Of a stretch of DNA of 64,000 bases, positions 46,781-53,929 are shown one piece after another. The notes beneath the pieces were generated by a model. The model saw nothing but the letters and a program-made list of their open reading frames with translations, was not told where the DNA came from and made no database searches. The stretch's first letter is position 1, and each line of letters starts with the position of its first letter. The translations under genes and the position numbers were made by a program. The DNA comes from Streptomyces sp. TLI_105 (GTDB lineage Bacteria; Actinomycetota; Actinomycetes; Streptomycetales; Streptomycetaceae): assembly GCF_900105415.1 (NCBI RefSeq), contig NZ_FNSM01000001.1:930001-994000 (forward strand). The letters run 5' to 3'.

Positions 46781-46848
46781 GTCCTGCGAAGTCCTGCGAT
46801 GTCCTGTTGTCCTGCAAGGTCCTGCAAGGCGCTGCGAAGTCCTGCGCC
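46781..46848. repeat. Seven degenerate 10-bp direct repeats (GTCCTGCGAA type)
   Basis: Units begin at 46781, 46791, 46801, 46809, 46819, 46829 and 46839. They read GTCCTGCGAA, GTCCTGCGAT, GTCCTGTT, GTCCTGCAAG, GTCCTGCAAG, GCGCTGCGAA and GTCCTGCGCC. The period is one helical turn. They lie directly upstream of the WS/DGAT start, probably in its leader or promoter. Confidence 0.8.
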
Positions 46849-46927
46849 ATCGAGGTCGGATGGAGGCCGGCGAAGTCCCACGCCCGCACGCGCGATGCGG
46901 CGGGCGGGCGAAGTCAATCGCATACCG

Positions 46928-46967
46928 TCAGTTACGGTCAAGTACGATCAGTTCACGCTCAGTTAAC
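46928..46967. promoter_or_regulatory. Four helically phased TCAGTTA-like repeats
   Basis: Heptamers TCAGTTA (46928), TCAAGTA (46938), TCAGTTC (46948) and TCAGTTA (46959) are spaced 10, 10 and 11 bp. The arrangement recalls SARP-type heptamer arrays. They lie between the phosphatase gene end and the WS/DGAT gene, about 160 bp upstream of the latter. Confidence 0.55.
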
Positions 46968-46971
46968 AAGT

Positions 46972-49059
46972 TCAACGCTCCACGGTGAATTCGCACCACA
47001 CGCACTTGCCACCGCCCCGCGACTCCACGCCCCACGCGTCCGAGAGCCGGTCGACCAGGAGCAGCCCCCGCCCGGACACCCCCGCCTCCCCCGCCTCGCG
47101 GCGCCGGGGCAGCGCGCTGGACCGGTCCTCCACCTCCACCCGCAGCCGCCGCGGGGGCCCGGTCAGGATCCGCAGCGTCACGATCGCTCCGCCGTCGGTG
47201 TGCATCAGGGCGTTGGTCATCAGCTCGTCGGCGACCAGTTCGATCTCGTCCGCGCGCTCCCCCGCGCCCCAGGCCCGGACGGCCGCCCGGATCATGTGCC
47301 GGGCGGAGCTCAGCGCCTCCGGGTCGTTCTGGGCCACGTGCTGCTGGAAGCGGCCGGTGCCCTGCGGATGGTACGTGCCGTGGCGGCGCAGCAGCAGGAT
47401 CGCGACGTCGTCCTCGCCGCCCCGCTCCGCGACGACGTCGCAGAGGTGGTCGGCGAGCCGCTGGAGGTCGGCGGGGCCGCGCCGGACGAGCGAGGAGAGC
47501 CACTGCAGGCCCTCGTCGAGGTCGGCCCCGGGCTTCTCCACGAGCCCGTCTGTGTAGAGCATCAGCGTCTGGCCGGGGTCCAGCTCCAGGGTGTTCACCG
47601 GATAGTCGAGGCGGCCGAACTCCGCGGAGAGCCCGAGCGGCAGCCCGCCGTCGACCGGGAGTCTGTGGCAGCCGCCGTCGATCTCCCTGATCAGCGGGTC
47701 GACGTGGCCGGCGCGCACCACCTGGACGACCCCGGTGGCGAGGTCGACCTCCGCGTAGGTGCAGGTGGCGAAGCGTTCGGTGTCGAGCTCGTGGAGGAAG
47801 ACCGAGGCGCGGGCCATCACCGTGGCCGGGGGGTGGCCCTCGGCGGCGTAGGCGCGCAGCACGATCCGCAGCTGGCCCATGACGGCCGCCGCGTGGGTGT
47901 CGTGGCCCTGCACGTCGCCGATGACGCAGCCGACCCGTCCGCCGGGCAGCGCGATGAGGTCGTACCAGTCGCCGCCGATGTCCCGCCCGAGGCGGGCCGA
48001 GCGGTAGCGGACCGCCGTCTGGGCGCCGGGCACCTCGGGGATCCGGCGCGGCAGCATCGCCTGCTGGAGCCCTTCGGCGAGGTCGTGCTCCTGCTCGTAG
48101 AGCATGGCCCGCTGGAGGCTCTGGGCGATGCTGCTGCCGAGGGCGACGAGCAGGGTCCGCTCGTCCTCGCTGAAACCGGTCTTGTCGCTGTAGAGCAGGC
48201 CGAGCGCGCCGATGGGCCGGGCCTGGGCGATGAGCGGCAGATAGGCGGCGGCGGTGATGCCGAGCCCGCTGATGTGCGGCCAGAGCACCGGGAAGGAGTC
48301 GGCGAAGTCCCGGGCCGAGTCGATGAACCGGGGGCGCAGGGTCCGGATGACCTCGCTCATCGGGTACGGCTCGTCCACCCGGGTGAACCGGGTGCCCGGC
48401 ACGAAGGCTCCGTCGGGCCCTTCGGCGACGAGGTGGATGCGCCCGCCTTCGAGGAGGCCCATGACGAGACTGGCCGCGCCGAAGTGTTCGAGCGCGTGGG
48501 AGTCGTTGAGCAGGTCGATGACGTCCTGCACCGTCCGGGCGTAGGCGAGGGCCGCCGTGGTGCCCTCGACGACGCCGGCGCGCCTCCGGCGCCCCTCGTC
48601 GAGGCCGAGCCGGGCGGCGGACTCGGTGAGTTCGTGGGTGGCGTCGCGCAGGATGCCGATGATGCGGACGGGCCGGCCGCTGTCGTCACGGTGGACGAGG
48701 CCCTGGGTGTGGGTCCACTGGTGGCTGCCGTCGCGGCGGCGGATGCGGAAGTAGGCGCCGTACTCCTCGCTGCCGTCCTTGAGCGCCTGGGCCACGAGGG
48801 TGTCGAGCTGGCGGCCCTCGTCCGGCAGCACGCGCGAGCCCAGGCTCTCGGGTCTGCCGTCGTACTCGTCGCGGCCCATGTCGAAGACCTCGAGGGCGGC
48901 GTCGTCCATGGCCATGGTCCCGGTGAGCAGGTCCCAGTCGAAGCCGCCCATGCGGAAGGCGGAGCCGTAGTCGGCGAGGATCCGGGCCCCGGCACCCGAC
49001 TCGTCCGGCGCACGGCCCGGCCGTGCGATCGCCTCGCCGCCCCCGCTGACCGCGTTCAT
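46972..49059 (-). CDS. PAS-GAF-PP2C(SpoIIE)-HATPase regulatory phosphatase
   Basis: A 695-residue multidomain regulator. About 30-145 is a PAS domain, 160-330 a GAF domain, and 350-560 a SpoIIE-type PP2C phosphatase with DIGGDWYDLIAL, GDVQGHDTHAAAVMG and ERGGEDDVAIL. About 575-690 is an anti-sigma-like histidine-kinase ATPase with VADELMTNALMHT and GRGLLLVDRLSDAWG. Such proteins both dephosphorylate anti-anti-sigma factors and carry an anti-sigma-type kinase domain, so they tune SigB-like sigma networks in response to small-molecule or redox cues. The start lies in MNAVSGGGEA. Alone on its transcript. Confidence 0.93.
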   Translation of the reverse strand: MNAVSGGGEAIARPGRAPDESGAGARILADYGSAFRMGGFDWDLLTGTMAMDDAALEVFDMGRDEYDGRPESLGSRVLPDEGRQLDTLVAQALKDGSEEYGAYFRIRRRDGSHQWTHTQGLVHRDDSGRPVRIIGILRDATHELTESAARLGLDEGRRRRAGVVEGTTAALAYARTVQDVIDLLNDSHALEHFGAASLVMGLLEGGRIHLVAEGPDGAFVPGTRFTRVDEPYPMSEVIRTLRPRFIDSARDFADSFPVLWPHISGLGITAAAYLPLIAQARPIGALGLLYSDKTGFSEDERTLLVALGSSIAQSLQRAMLYEQEHDLAEGLQQAMLPRRIPEVPGAQTAVRYRSARLGRDIGGDWYDLIALPGGRVGCVIGDVQGHDTHAAAVMGQLRIVLRAYAAEGHPPATVMARASVFLHELDTERFATCTYAEVDLATGVVQVVRAGHVDPLIREIDGGCHRLPVDGGLPLGLSAEFGRLDYPVNTLELDPGQTLMLYTDGLVEKPGADLDEGLQWLSSLVRRGPADLQRLADHLCDVVAERGGEDDVAILLLRRHGTYHPQGTGRFQQHVAQNDPEALSSARHMIRAAVRAWGAGERADEIELVADELMTNALMHTDGGAIVTLRILTGPPRRLRVEVEDRSSALPRRREAGEAGVSGRGLLLVDRLSDAWGVESRGGGKCVWCEFTVER

Positions 49060-49108
49060 GGGGCCACGCTAGGCGCAGCCCCGCCGGTGCGCACCAGGAA
49101 GATCCCTT

Positions 49109-50263
49109 TCACCCCTGGAAGGTCTCCGGCTGGTCGGGCACCGGACCGGCCGGGAAGAGCTCCTCGGGCGGCAGCGTCCCGTCCGGGACGGTGGACGGCT
49201 CGGAGGGGGCCGGCCCGAAGGGGTCGGGGAAGGGCTCGGTGTACGGGTCGGGGTAGGGCTCCGTGTACGGGTCGGGGGCGTCGGGCAGCGGGGCGGTCGG
49301 ATCGGTGCCCGTGCCTCCGGTGCCGGACGGGTCGGGGGCGTCGGGCAGCGGGGCGGTGGGGGCGGGCCGGACGGGGTCCGGGGAAGCAGGGTCCGGGGAG
49401 GTGGGGTCCGGGGAGGTGGGGTGGCCGGGGGCGCTCGGGTCGGACGTGCCGGAGTCGGCGAGGGCGCAGGTGTCGGGGTCGCAGGCCGGTTCCACGTCGG
49501 GCTTCTTGTCCTGGTCGCCGTCGCTGCCGGTCCGCCGCTCGATCCAGGTGCGGTCGGTGGTGTTCACGATGACCAGGCCGGCGACGACGGAGGTGGCGGG
49601 CCGGACGGTGATCACGCGGTCGGGGTCGAAGGCGTCCCACGGGTCGCCCCGGTGGACGCCGCTCGTGTCGGCGGCGGGGCTGCGGAGCGGGTTGCCGCAG
49701 GCGCAGCGGACGCGCGGGGCGCCGTACTGGTCGACGAGGACCGCCGTACCGGTCTGCAGCACGGCCTGGAAGGCATGGGCGCGACCCTCGCGGTAGCCGT
49801 GGTCGGTGACGCGGGTGTCGGCGCGCAGGGCGACCGGGGTGAGTCCGCGGAGCCAGCCGGCGACGCCGGTCTCGGGGATGCCGGCGGCCTCGGCGAAGGC
49901 GCGCGCCTTGGCGCCGTCCGCGGTGAGGAGGGCGACCTGCCGTTCGACGTCGCAGCTCCCCATCGCGCGCGTGCCGCCGTAGAGGCCGGGGGTGGAGCCG
50001 GTGACCTCGCGGACCTGCGGGCCGCCGTCGCCGGGCTGCCGGTCGGGGGCGGCGGGCGGTGCGGTGTTCCGGACGGTGGAGGCCGTGAAGGGGTCGGGCC
50101 CATGGGCGCCGAGCGGCTGGAGGAGGACGTCCTGGGCGGGGGCCGGGGCCGGTTCGCCGCCGGCGCCTTCCCAGCCGGAGGAGCAGCCCGTGAGCAGCAG
50201 CGCCGCGACGAGGCCCGCGGCCGCGGGGCGGGTCCGCCGCGTCCGGCGGAGGGATGAGCGCAC
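49109..50263 (-). CDS. Lipoprotein with Asp/Pro repeat tail (DUF6777-like)
   Basis: A 384-residue lipoprotein. The signal ends in LVAALLLTGC. The globular part (about 40-245) has GPDPFTAST, the Cys pair in VRCACGNPL and VVAGLVIVNTTDRTW, and resembles the Streptomyces DUF6777 group as I remember it. The last 120 residues are a disordered tail of SPDP and P-D-P-Y-T-E-P repeats. The protein is probably anchored on the outer face of the membrane with the tail extending into the wall. It is 49 bp downstream of the phosphatase start region but on a separate transcript is possible. Function unknown. Confidence 0.75.
   Translation of the reverse strand: MRSSLRRTRRTRPAAAGLVAALLLTGCSSGWEGAGGEPAPAPAQDVLLQPLGAHGPDPFTASTVRNTAPPAAPDRQPGDGGPQVREVTGSTPGLYGGTRAMGSCDVERQVALLTADGAKARAFAEAAGIPETGVAGWLRGLTPVALRADTRVTDHGYREGRAHAFQAVLQTGTAVLVDQYGAPRVRCACGNPLRSPAADTSGVHRGDPWDAFDPDRVITVRPATSVVAGLVIVNTTDRTWIERRTGSDGDQDKKPDVEPACDPDTCALADSGTSDPSAPGHPTSPDPTSPDPASPDPVRPAPTAPLPDAPDPSGTGGTGTDPTAPLPDAPDPYTEPYPDPYTEPFPDPFGPAPSEPSTVPDGTLPPEELFPAGPVPDQPETFQG
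49267..49357. repeat. Two identical 31-bp copies, 60 bp apart, in the lipoprotein tail
   Basis: The 31 bases at 49267-49297 recur unchanged at 49327-49357, encoding PTAPLPDAPDP twice. Just downstream (from 49374) three near-identical 15-bp units encode SPDP repeats. The tail has grown by tandem duplication. Confidence 0.85.
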
Positions 50264-50388
50264 CTTGTTCTCCCGAGTTTCTCTCTCCGCCGGGCCCGGC
50301 GCCCGGTTCCGGCCAGTGCCTCATGTCTGTCGCAGCGCGCAGGGCCTCGCAAGCGGAGAGCGGCCGACCGGGTCGCGAAGACGAAGGA

Positions 50389-50404
50389 CTTGAACACGTT
50401 CAAG
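50389..50404. promoter_or_regulatory. Operator palindrome 1 upstream of the yndJ-like gene
   Basis: CTTGAACACGTTCAAG is an almost perfect 16-bp palindrome (only the central pair deviates). It shares TTGAAC-N2-GTTCAA with a second copy 25 bp downstream. It is typical of a TetR-family dimer site. A -10-like TACGCT lies between the copies. Confidence 0.7.
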
Positions 50405-50429
50405 AAAGGACCTACGCTCGACTCGCCAG

Positions 50430-50443
50430 TTGAACGCGTTCAA
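50430..50443. promoter_or_regulatory. Operator palindrome 2 upstream of the yndJ-like gene
   Basis: TTGAACGCGTTCAA is a perfect 14-bp palindrome, ending 16 bp before the ATG at 50460. Together with the first copy it brackets the likely promoter, so binding would block transcription. Confidence 0.7.
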
Positions 50444-50459
50444 GTGGGGGTGGTGTCGT

Positions 50460-51347
50460 ATGACCGTGCTGTCGGTCCTGGTGAGTTCGGTCGTGATGAT
50501 CGGCATGTTCTGGGTCGTCCCGACGGGGCTCGCGCTCCTCGACGGCCCCCGGCCGCCCAGCTTGGACCCGCTCCGGCGCGCCTGGCCCCTGCTCGCCGTC
50601 CCGGGCGCCCTGGCCCTCTGGCTGCCCCGCTCCGCCGCCGCCACCGCGCTCGCCGCGGTGTACGCCCTCGCCACCCTGGCGCTCGCGCTCCAGGCCCCGG
50701 CCCGGCTGATGCTCACCCGCTCGCTCCGGCCGAGCGAGATCGCCGTCCTCTCCGCCCTGACGGCCCCGTCCGTCGCCGGTCTGGCGCTCGTCGCCGAGCG
50801 GGCCTCGTACCCGCTGTTCGGCTTCGACCTGGACATCCTGGCGCTGACCGTCCCGCACTTCCACTTCGCCGGCTTCGCCGCCGCCCTGGTCGCCGGACTC
50901 GTCAGCCGTACGTCCGACGGTCCCGCCGCCCGCTTCGCCGCGCTCAGCGTCCCCGCCGGCACCCTGCTCGTCCTGCTCGGCTACTTCGTCGACGACTGGG
51001 CCGAGCTGGCGGGGGCCGCCGTCCTGACGGCCGGCATGGCCGCGGTCTCCGTGCTGACCCTGCGGGAGCGCCGCGAGCTCGCCGCCGACCGGCTCACCCG
51101 CGGTCTCCTCGCCGTCTCGGCCCTCGTCCTCGTCGCCACCATGCTGCTCGCGCTCAGCTGGGCGTTGGGCGAGGCGACCGGGCTTCCGCACCTCCCCCTG
51201 ACCTGGACGGCCGCCACGCACGGCCTGGGCAACGCCCTCGGCTTCGCCGTCTGCGCGCTCCTCGCCCGGCGCCGCCTCGCGGCCGACCGCGCCTCCCGGC
51301 CCCTTCCGACCCTTCCGCACCTGCCCCGAACGGAGCTTCCGGCATGA
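50460..51347 (+). CDS. YndJ-like integral membrane protein
   Basis: A 295-residue membrane protein with about nine helices, matching the YndJ family by the block LTVPHFHFAGFAAALVAGL and LPLTWTAATHGLGNALGFA. Its function is unknown. The ATG at 50460 (MTVLSVLV) is preferred to a TTG at 50430 that lies inside the operator palindrome. The stop overlaps the DUF1990 start by 4 nt. Regulation by a TetR-like repressor is inferred from two palindromes around the promoter; the repressor gene is not adjacent. Confidence 0.8.
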   Translation: MTVLSVLVSSVVMIGMFWVVPTGLALLDGPRPPSLDPLRRAWPLLAVPGALALWLPRSAAATALAAVYALATLALALQAPARLMLTRSLRPSEIAVLSALTAPSVAGLALVAERASYPLFGFDLDILALTVPHFHFAGFAAALVAGLVSRTSDGPAARFAALSVPAGTLLVLLGYFVDDWAELAGAAVLTAGMAAVSVLTLRERRELAADRLTRGLLAVSALVLVATMLLALSWALGEATGLPHLPLTWTAATHGLGNALGFAVCALLARRRLAADRASRPLPTLPHLPRTELPA

Positions 51348-51895
51348 CCCGCCTCACGCACGACCTCTCCCGCCCCGCCCCGCGCCGCCCGAGCCTCACC
51401 TACCGCGAGGTCGGCGCCACCCGCACCCCCGAGGCGCTCCCCGCCGGCTACCACCACCTGCGGCACAGCGCGGTCGTCGGCCACGGCAGGGCCGCCTTCG
51501 AGACCGCCGGGGCGGCCGTCACCACCTGGCGGATGCACCGCGCCTCCAGGGCGCGCGTCCGCGCCGACGCCGAGCGCGCCGAACCCGGCGTCCACCTGGA
51601 GGTGTCGCTGGGCGCCGGCCCGCTCCGGATCGGCGTCCCCTGCTCGGTGATCTGGACGGCGTACGAGGAGAACCGCACCGGCTTCGCCTACGGCACCCTG
51701 AGCGGGCACGCCGAGTGCGGCGAGGAGTCCTTCGTCGTCGAGCTGGAGCCGGACGGCACGGTCCGCTTCACGGTCACCGCCTTCAGCCGGCCCGCCACCT
51801 GGTACACCCGGCTCGGCGGGCCCGTGGTCCCGCGGCTCCAGCACGCGTACGCCCGCCTGCTCGGCCGGACCCTCCGGAGCCTCGTCAAGGAGTGA
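51344..51895 (+). CDS. DUF1990 family protein
   Basis: A 183-residue protein of DUF1990. It shows LTYREVGATRTPEALPAGYHH at the start and FAYGTLSGHAECGEESFVVE and RPATWYTRLGGP later, all typical. The ATG overlaps the YndJ-like stop (ATGA), so both proteins are made together. DUF1990 and YndJ often occur as a pair. No biochemical activity is known to me. Confidence 0.87.
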   Translation: MTRLTHDLSRPAPRRPSLTYREVGATRTPEALPAGYHHLRHSAVVGHGRAAFETAGAAVTTWRMHRASRARVRADAERAEPGVHLEVSLGAGPLRIGVPCSVIWTAYEENRTGFAYGTLSGHAECGEESFVVELEPDGTVRFTVTAFSRPATWYTRLGGPVVPRLQHAYARLLGRTLRSLVKE

Positions 51896-51917
51896 CCCCG
51901 GGCCGATACTGGAGGGG

Positions 51918-53345
51918 ATGGAGTGGTTCACCGCGCCCGACCACTGGCTGAGCCGGATCGTCTTCCAGCGGGGCCTCGCCGGGCTGTACTGCGTGGCGTT
52001 CCTGTCGGCAGCCCTCCAGTTCCGGGCGCTGATCGGGGAGCGCGGCATGCTCCCCGTACCGGAGTACGTGCGCCGCACCCGCCCGCGCCACACCCCCTCG
52101 CTCTTCCACTGGCGCTACTCCGACCGCCTCTTCGCGACCGTCTCCTGGACTGGCGCCGCCCTGGCGCTCGCGCTCGTCGCGGGCGCCGGGGACGCCGTGC
52201 CGCTGCCGGTCTCGATGCTCCTGTGGCTGGTGCTCTGGGCGCTCTACCTGTCGATCGTGAACGTGGGCCAGACCTGGTACTCCTTCGGCTGGGAGTCCCT
52301 GCTCCTGGAGACCGGCTTCCTCGCGGTCCTCCTCGGCAACGACGACACGGGCCCGCCGGTCCTCGTCCTGTTCCTGCTGCGCTGGCTGCTCTTCCGCGTC
52401 GAGTTCGGCGCCGGACTCATCAAGATCCGCGGCGACCCGTGCTGGCGGAACCTGACCTGCCTCTACCACCACCACGAGACCCAGCCGATGCCCGGCCCGC
52501 TGAGCTGGTTCTTCCACCATCTGCCCCGCCCGCTGCACCGGGTGGAGGTCGCGGCCAACCACGTCGTCCAGCTGGTCGTGCCGTTCCTGCTCTTCACCCC
52601 GCAGCCGGTGGCCACGGTGGCGGCCGGTCTGATGGTGGCCACCCAGCTGTGGCTGGTGCTCTCCGGCAACTTCGCCTGGCTGAACTGGATCACGATCGTG
52701 CTCGCCCTGTCGGTCGTGGACGCCTCCCCGCTCACCGGCGAGCACCCCCAGCCGGATCCGCCCCTCTGGTACGTGGTCGTGGTGGTCGCGGCGACCGCCT
52801 TCATCCTGGTCCGGAGCTACCGCCCGGCGCGCAACCTGCTCTCCCGGCACCAGGCGATGAACCGCTCGTACGACCCGTACCACCTGGTCAACAGCTACGG
52901 CGCGTTCGGCACCGTCGGCCGGATCCGCGACGAGATCGTCGTCGAGGGCACCGAAGACCAGGTGCCGCACCCGGGCACGGTGTGGCGGGAGTACGGCTTC
53001 AAGGGCAAGCCGGGCGACCCGCGCCGGCTGCCCCGGCAGTTCGCCCCGTACCACCTGCGGCTCGACTGGCTCATGTGGTTCGCCGCCCTCTCCCCCGGCT
53101 ACGCGCGCGAGTGGTTCGGGCCCTTCGTGGAGCGGCTGCTCGAAGGCGACCGGGACACCCTGCGGCTCCTCGCGCACAACCCGTTCCCGGACGCCCCGCC
53201 GACCCTCGTCCGCGCCCGGCTCTACCGCTACCGGTACACGACCTGGCACGAGCTCCGGACGACCGGGGCCTGGTGGCACCGCACGCTGGTACGGGAGTAC
53301 ATGCCGCCGATCCGCCTGCGGGCACCCACGGGCACCTCCCGCTGA
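51918..53345 (+). CDS. Lipase maturation factor (LMF1)-like membrane protein
   Basis: A 475-residue membrane protein with several helices, of the bacterial LMF1-like family. Recognisable stretches are SFGWESLLLETGFLAVLLG, RWLLFRVEFGAGLIKIRGD and CWRNLTCLYHHHETQPMPGP, then NSYGAFGTVGRIRDEIVVEG and YAPYHLRLDWLMWFAAL-like sequence at the C-terminal domain. In animals LMF1 helps lipases fold; in bacteria the role is unknown. The ATG is 22 bp after the DUF1990 stop, so it may extend the yndJ-like operon. A perfect hairpin follows. Confidence 0.88.
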   Translation: MEWFTAPDHWLSRIVFQRGLAGLYCVAFLSAALQFRALIGERGMLPVPEYVRRTRPRHTPSLFHWRYSDRLFATVSWTGAALALALVAGAGDAVPLPVSMLLWLVLWALYLSIVNVGQTWYSFGWESLLLETGFLAVLLGNDDTGPPVLVLFLLRWLLFRVEFGAGLIKIRGDPCWRNLTCLYHHHETQPMPGPLSWFFHHLPRPLHRVEVAANHVVQLVVPFLLFTPQPVATVAAGLMVATQLWLVLSGNFAWLNWITIVLALSVVDASPLTGEHPQPDPPLWYVVVVVAATAFILVRSYRPARNLLSRHQAMNRSYDPYHLVNSYGAFGTVGRIRDEIVVEGTEDQVPHPGTVWREYGFKGKPGDPRRLPRQFAPYHLRLDWLMWFAALSPGYAREWFGPFVERLLEGDRDTLRLLAHNPFPDAPPTLVRARLYRYRYTTWHELRTTGAWWHRTLVREYMPPIRLRAPTGTSR

Positions 53346-53352
53346 ACGCACC

Positions 53353-53384
53353 GGTGCCCCCGGCCGGGAACGGCCGGGGGCACC
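53353..53384. terminator. Bidirectional terminator
   Basis: A perfect 14-bp stem (53353-53366 with 53371-53384) and loop GGAA separates the LMF1-like gene from the convergent small gene, supporting a real 3' end for both. Confidence 0.8.
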
Positions 53385-53402
53385 CGGGGTGAAGCGGAGG
53401 GA

Positions 53403-53573
53403 TCAGTCGATGCCGGGCAGGATGTGGGGCTCGGCGAGGTCCTCCTCGTAGCCCGCGAGCCGGATCGGGGCCGCGTGGGCCCAGACTTCGAGGCTGCCCA
53501 GCTCGCCGTTCCGGCGCGGCCGGTCGTTGCGTTCGGCCGGTCGCGGTTCCTGCTTCGTCAGTTCGGGTGTCAC
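53403..53573 (-). CDS. Small 56-residue protein, unknown
   Basis: A minus-strand frame from a GTG at 53573 to a TGA at 53403. The ribosome binding site AAAGGAG lies seven nt before the GTG, among the best in the window. The peptide starts VTPELTKQEPRPAERNDRP, continues with a basic stretch, then GSLEVWAHAAPIRLAG and ends YEEDLAEPHILPGID. It has no Cys and no signal peptide or helix. The order (basic front, conserved-looking middle, acidic end) resembles a small regulatory protein or a precursor peptide, but I do not recognise the family. A perfect hairpin is directly downstream. Confidence 0.7.
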   Translation of the reverse strand: MTPELTKQEPRPAERNDRPRRNGELGSLEVWAHAAPIRLAGYEEDLAEPHILPGID

Positions 53574-53929
53574 CGCGCACTCCTTTGTGTCGCGTACCTG
53601 TGGGACAAGTGCCGGTTCGGTCGCGGTGGCGCCGTTCGTGGCGGGACCGCGGCCTTGGTGGCAGGCCTGTCCCAGGAAGGCCGTGAGGACGGTGTGTGTC
53701 CTCGGTGGCCGACCGTGAGCATCAGACTAACCAAATGAGCGCCCCCGCGCTCTACCGGGCTCCAAAGTGTGACGCAATCGGGTGAAGCACGACGGAAAAG
53801 CGCCCCATCAGGCCGATGGGGCGCTCTTGCCGGAACCGCGGAGCCGTCCGTAGGAGGGCGGCCGTTCGGGCCGCCATCCGCAGGGGTGGTGTTCGGACCG
53901 CCGTCCGTAGGGGACGGCGGCCGGGCCGT
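53574..53929. other. 356-bp region with a promoter and repeats
   Basis: It holds the likely promoter of the small gene (minus-strand -10-like TAGTCT at 53729-53724 in an AT-richer patch) and a terminator hairpin of the SDR gene. Between the hairpin and the SDR stop, GCCGTCCGTAGG occurs twice (near 53841 and 53898) in G/C-rich direct and inverted copies. No gene is supported. Confidence 0.5.
53799..53825 (-). terminator. Intrinsic terminator of the SDR gene
   Basis: AGCGCCCCATC pairs with GATGGGGCGCT (11 bp, 5-nt loop); on the minus strand it is followed by TTTTCC, a true T-run. It lies about 105 bp beyond the SDR stop. Confidence 0.8.
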
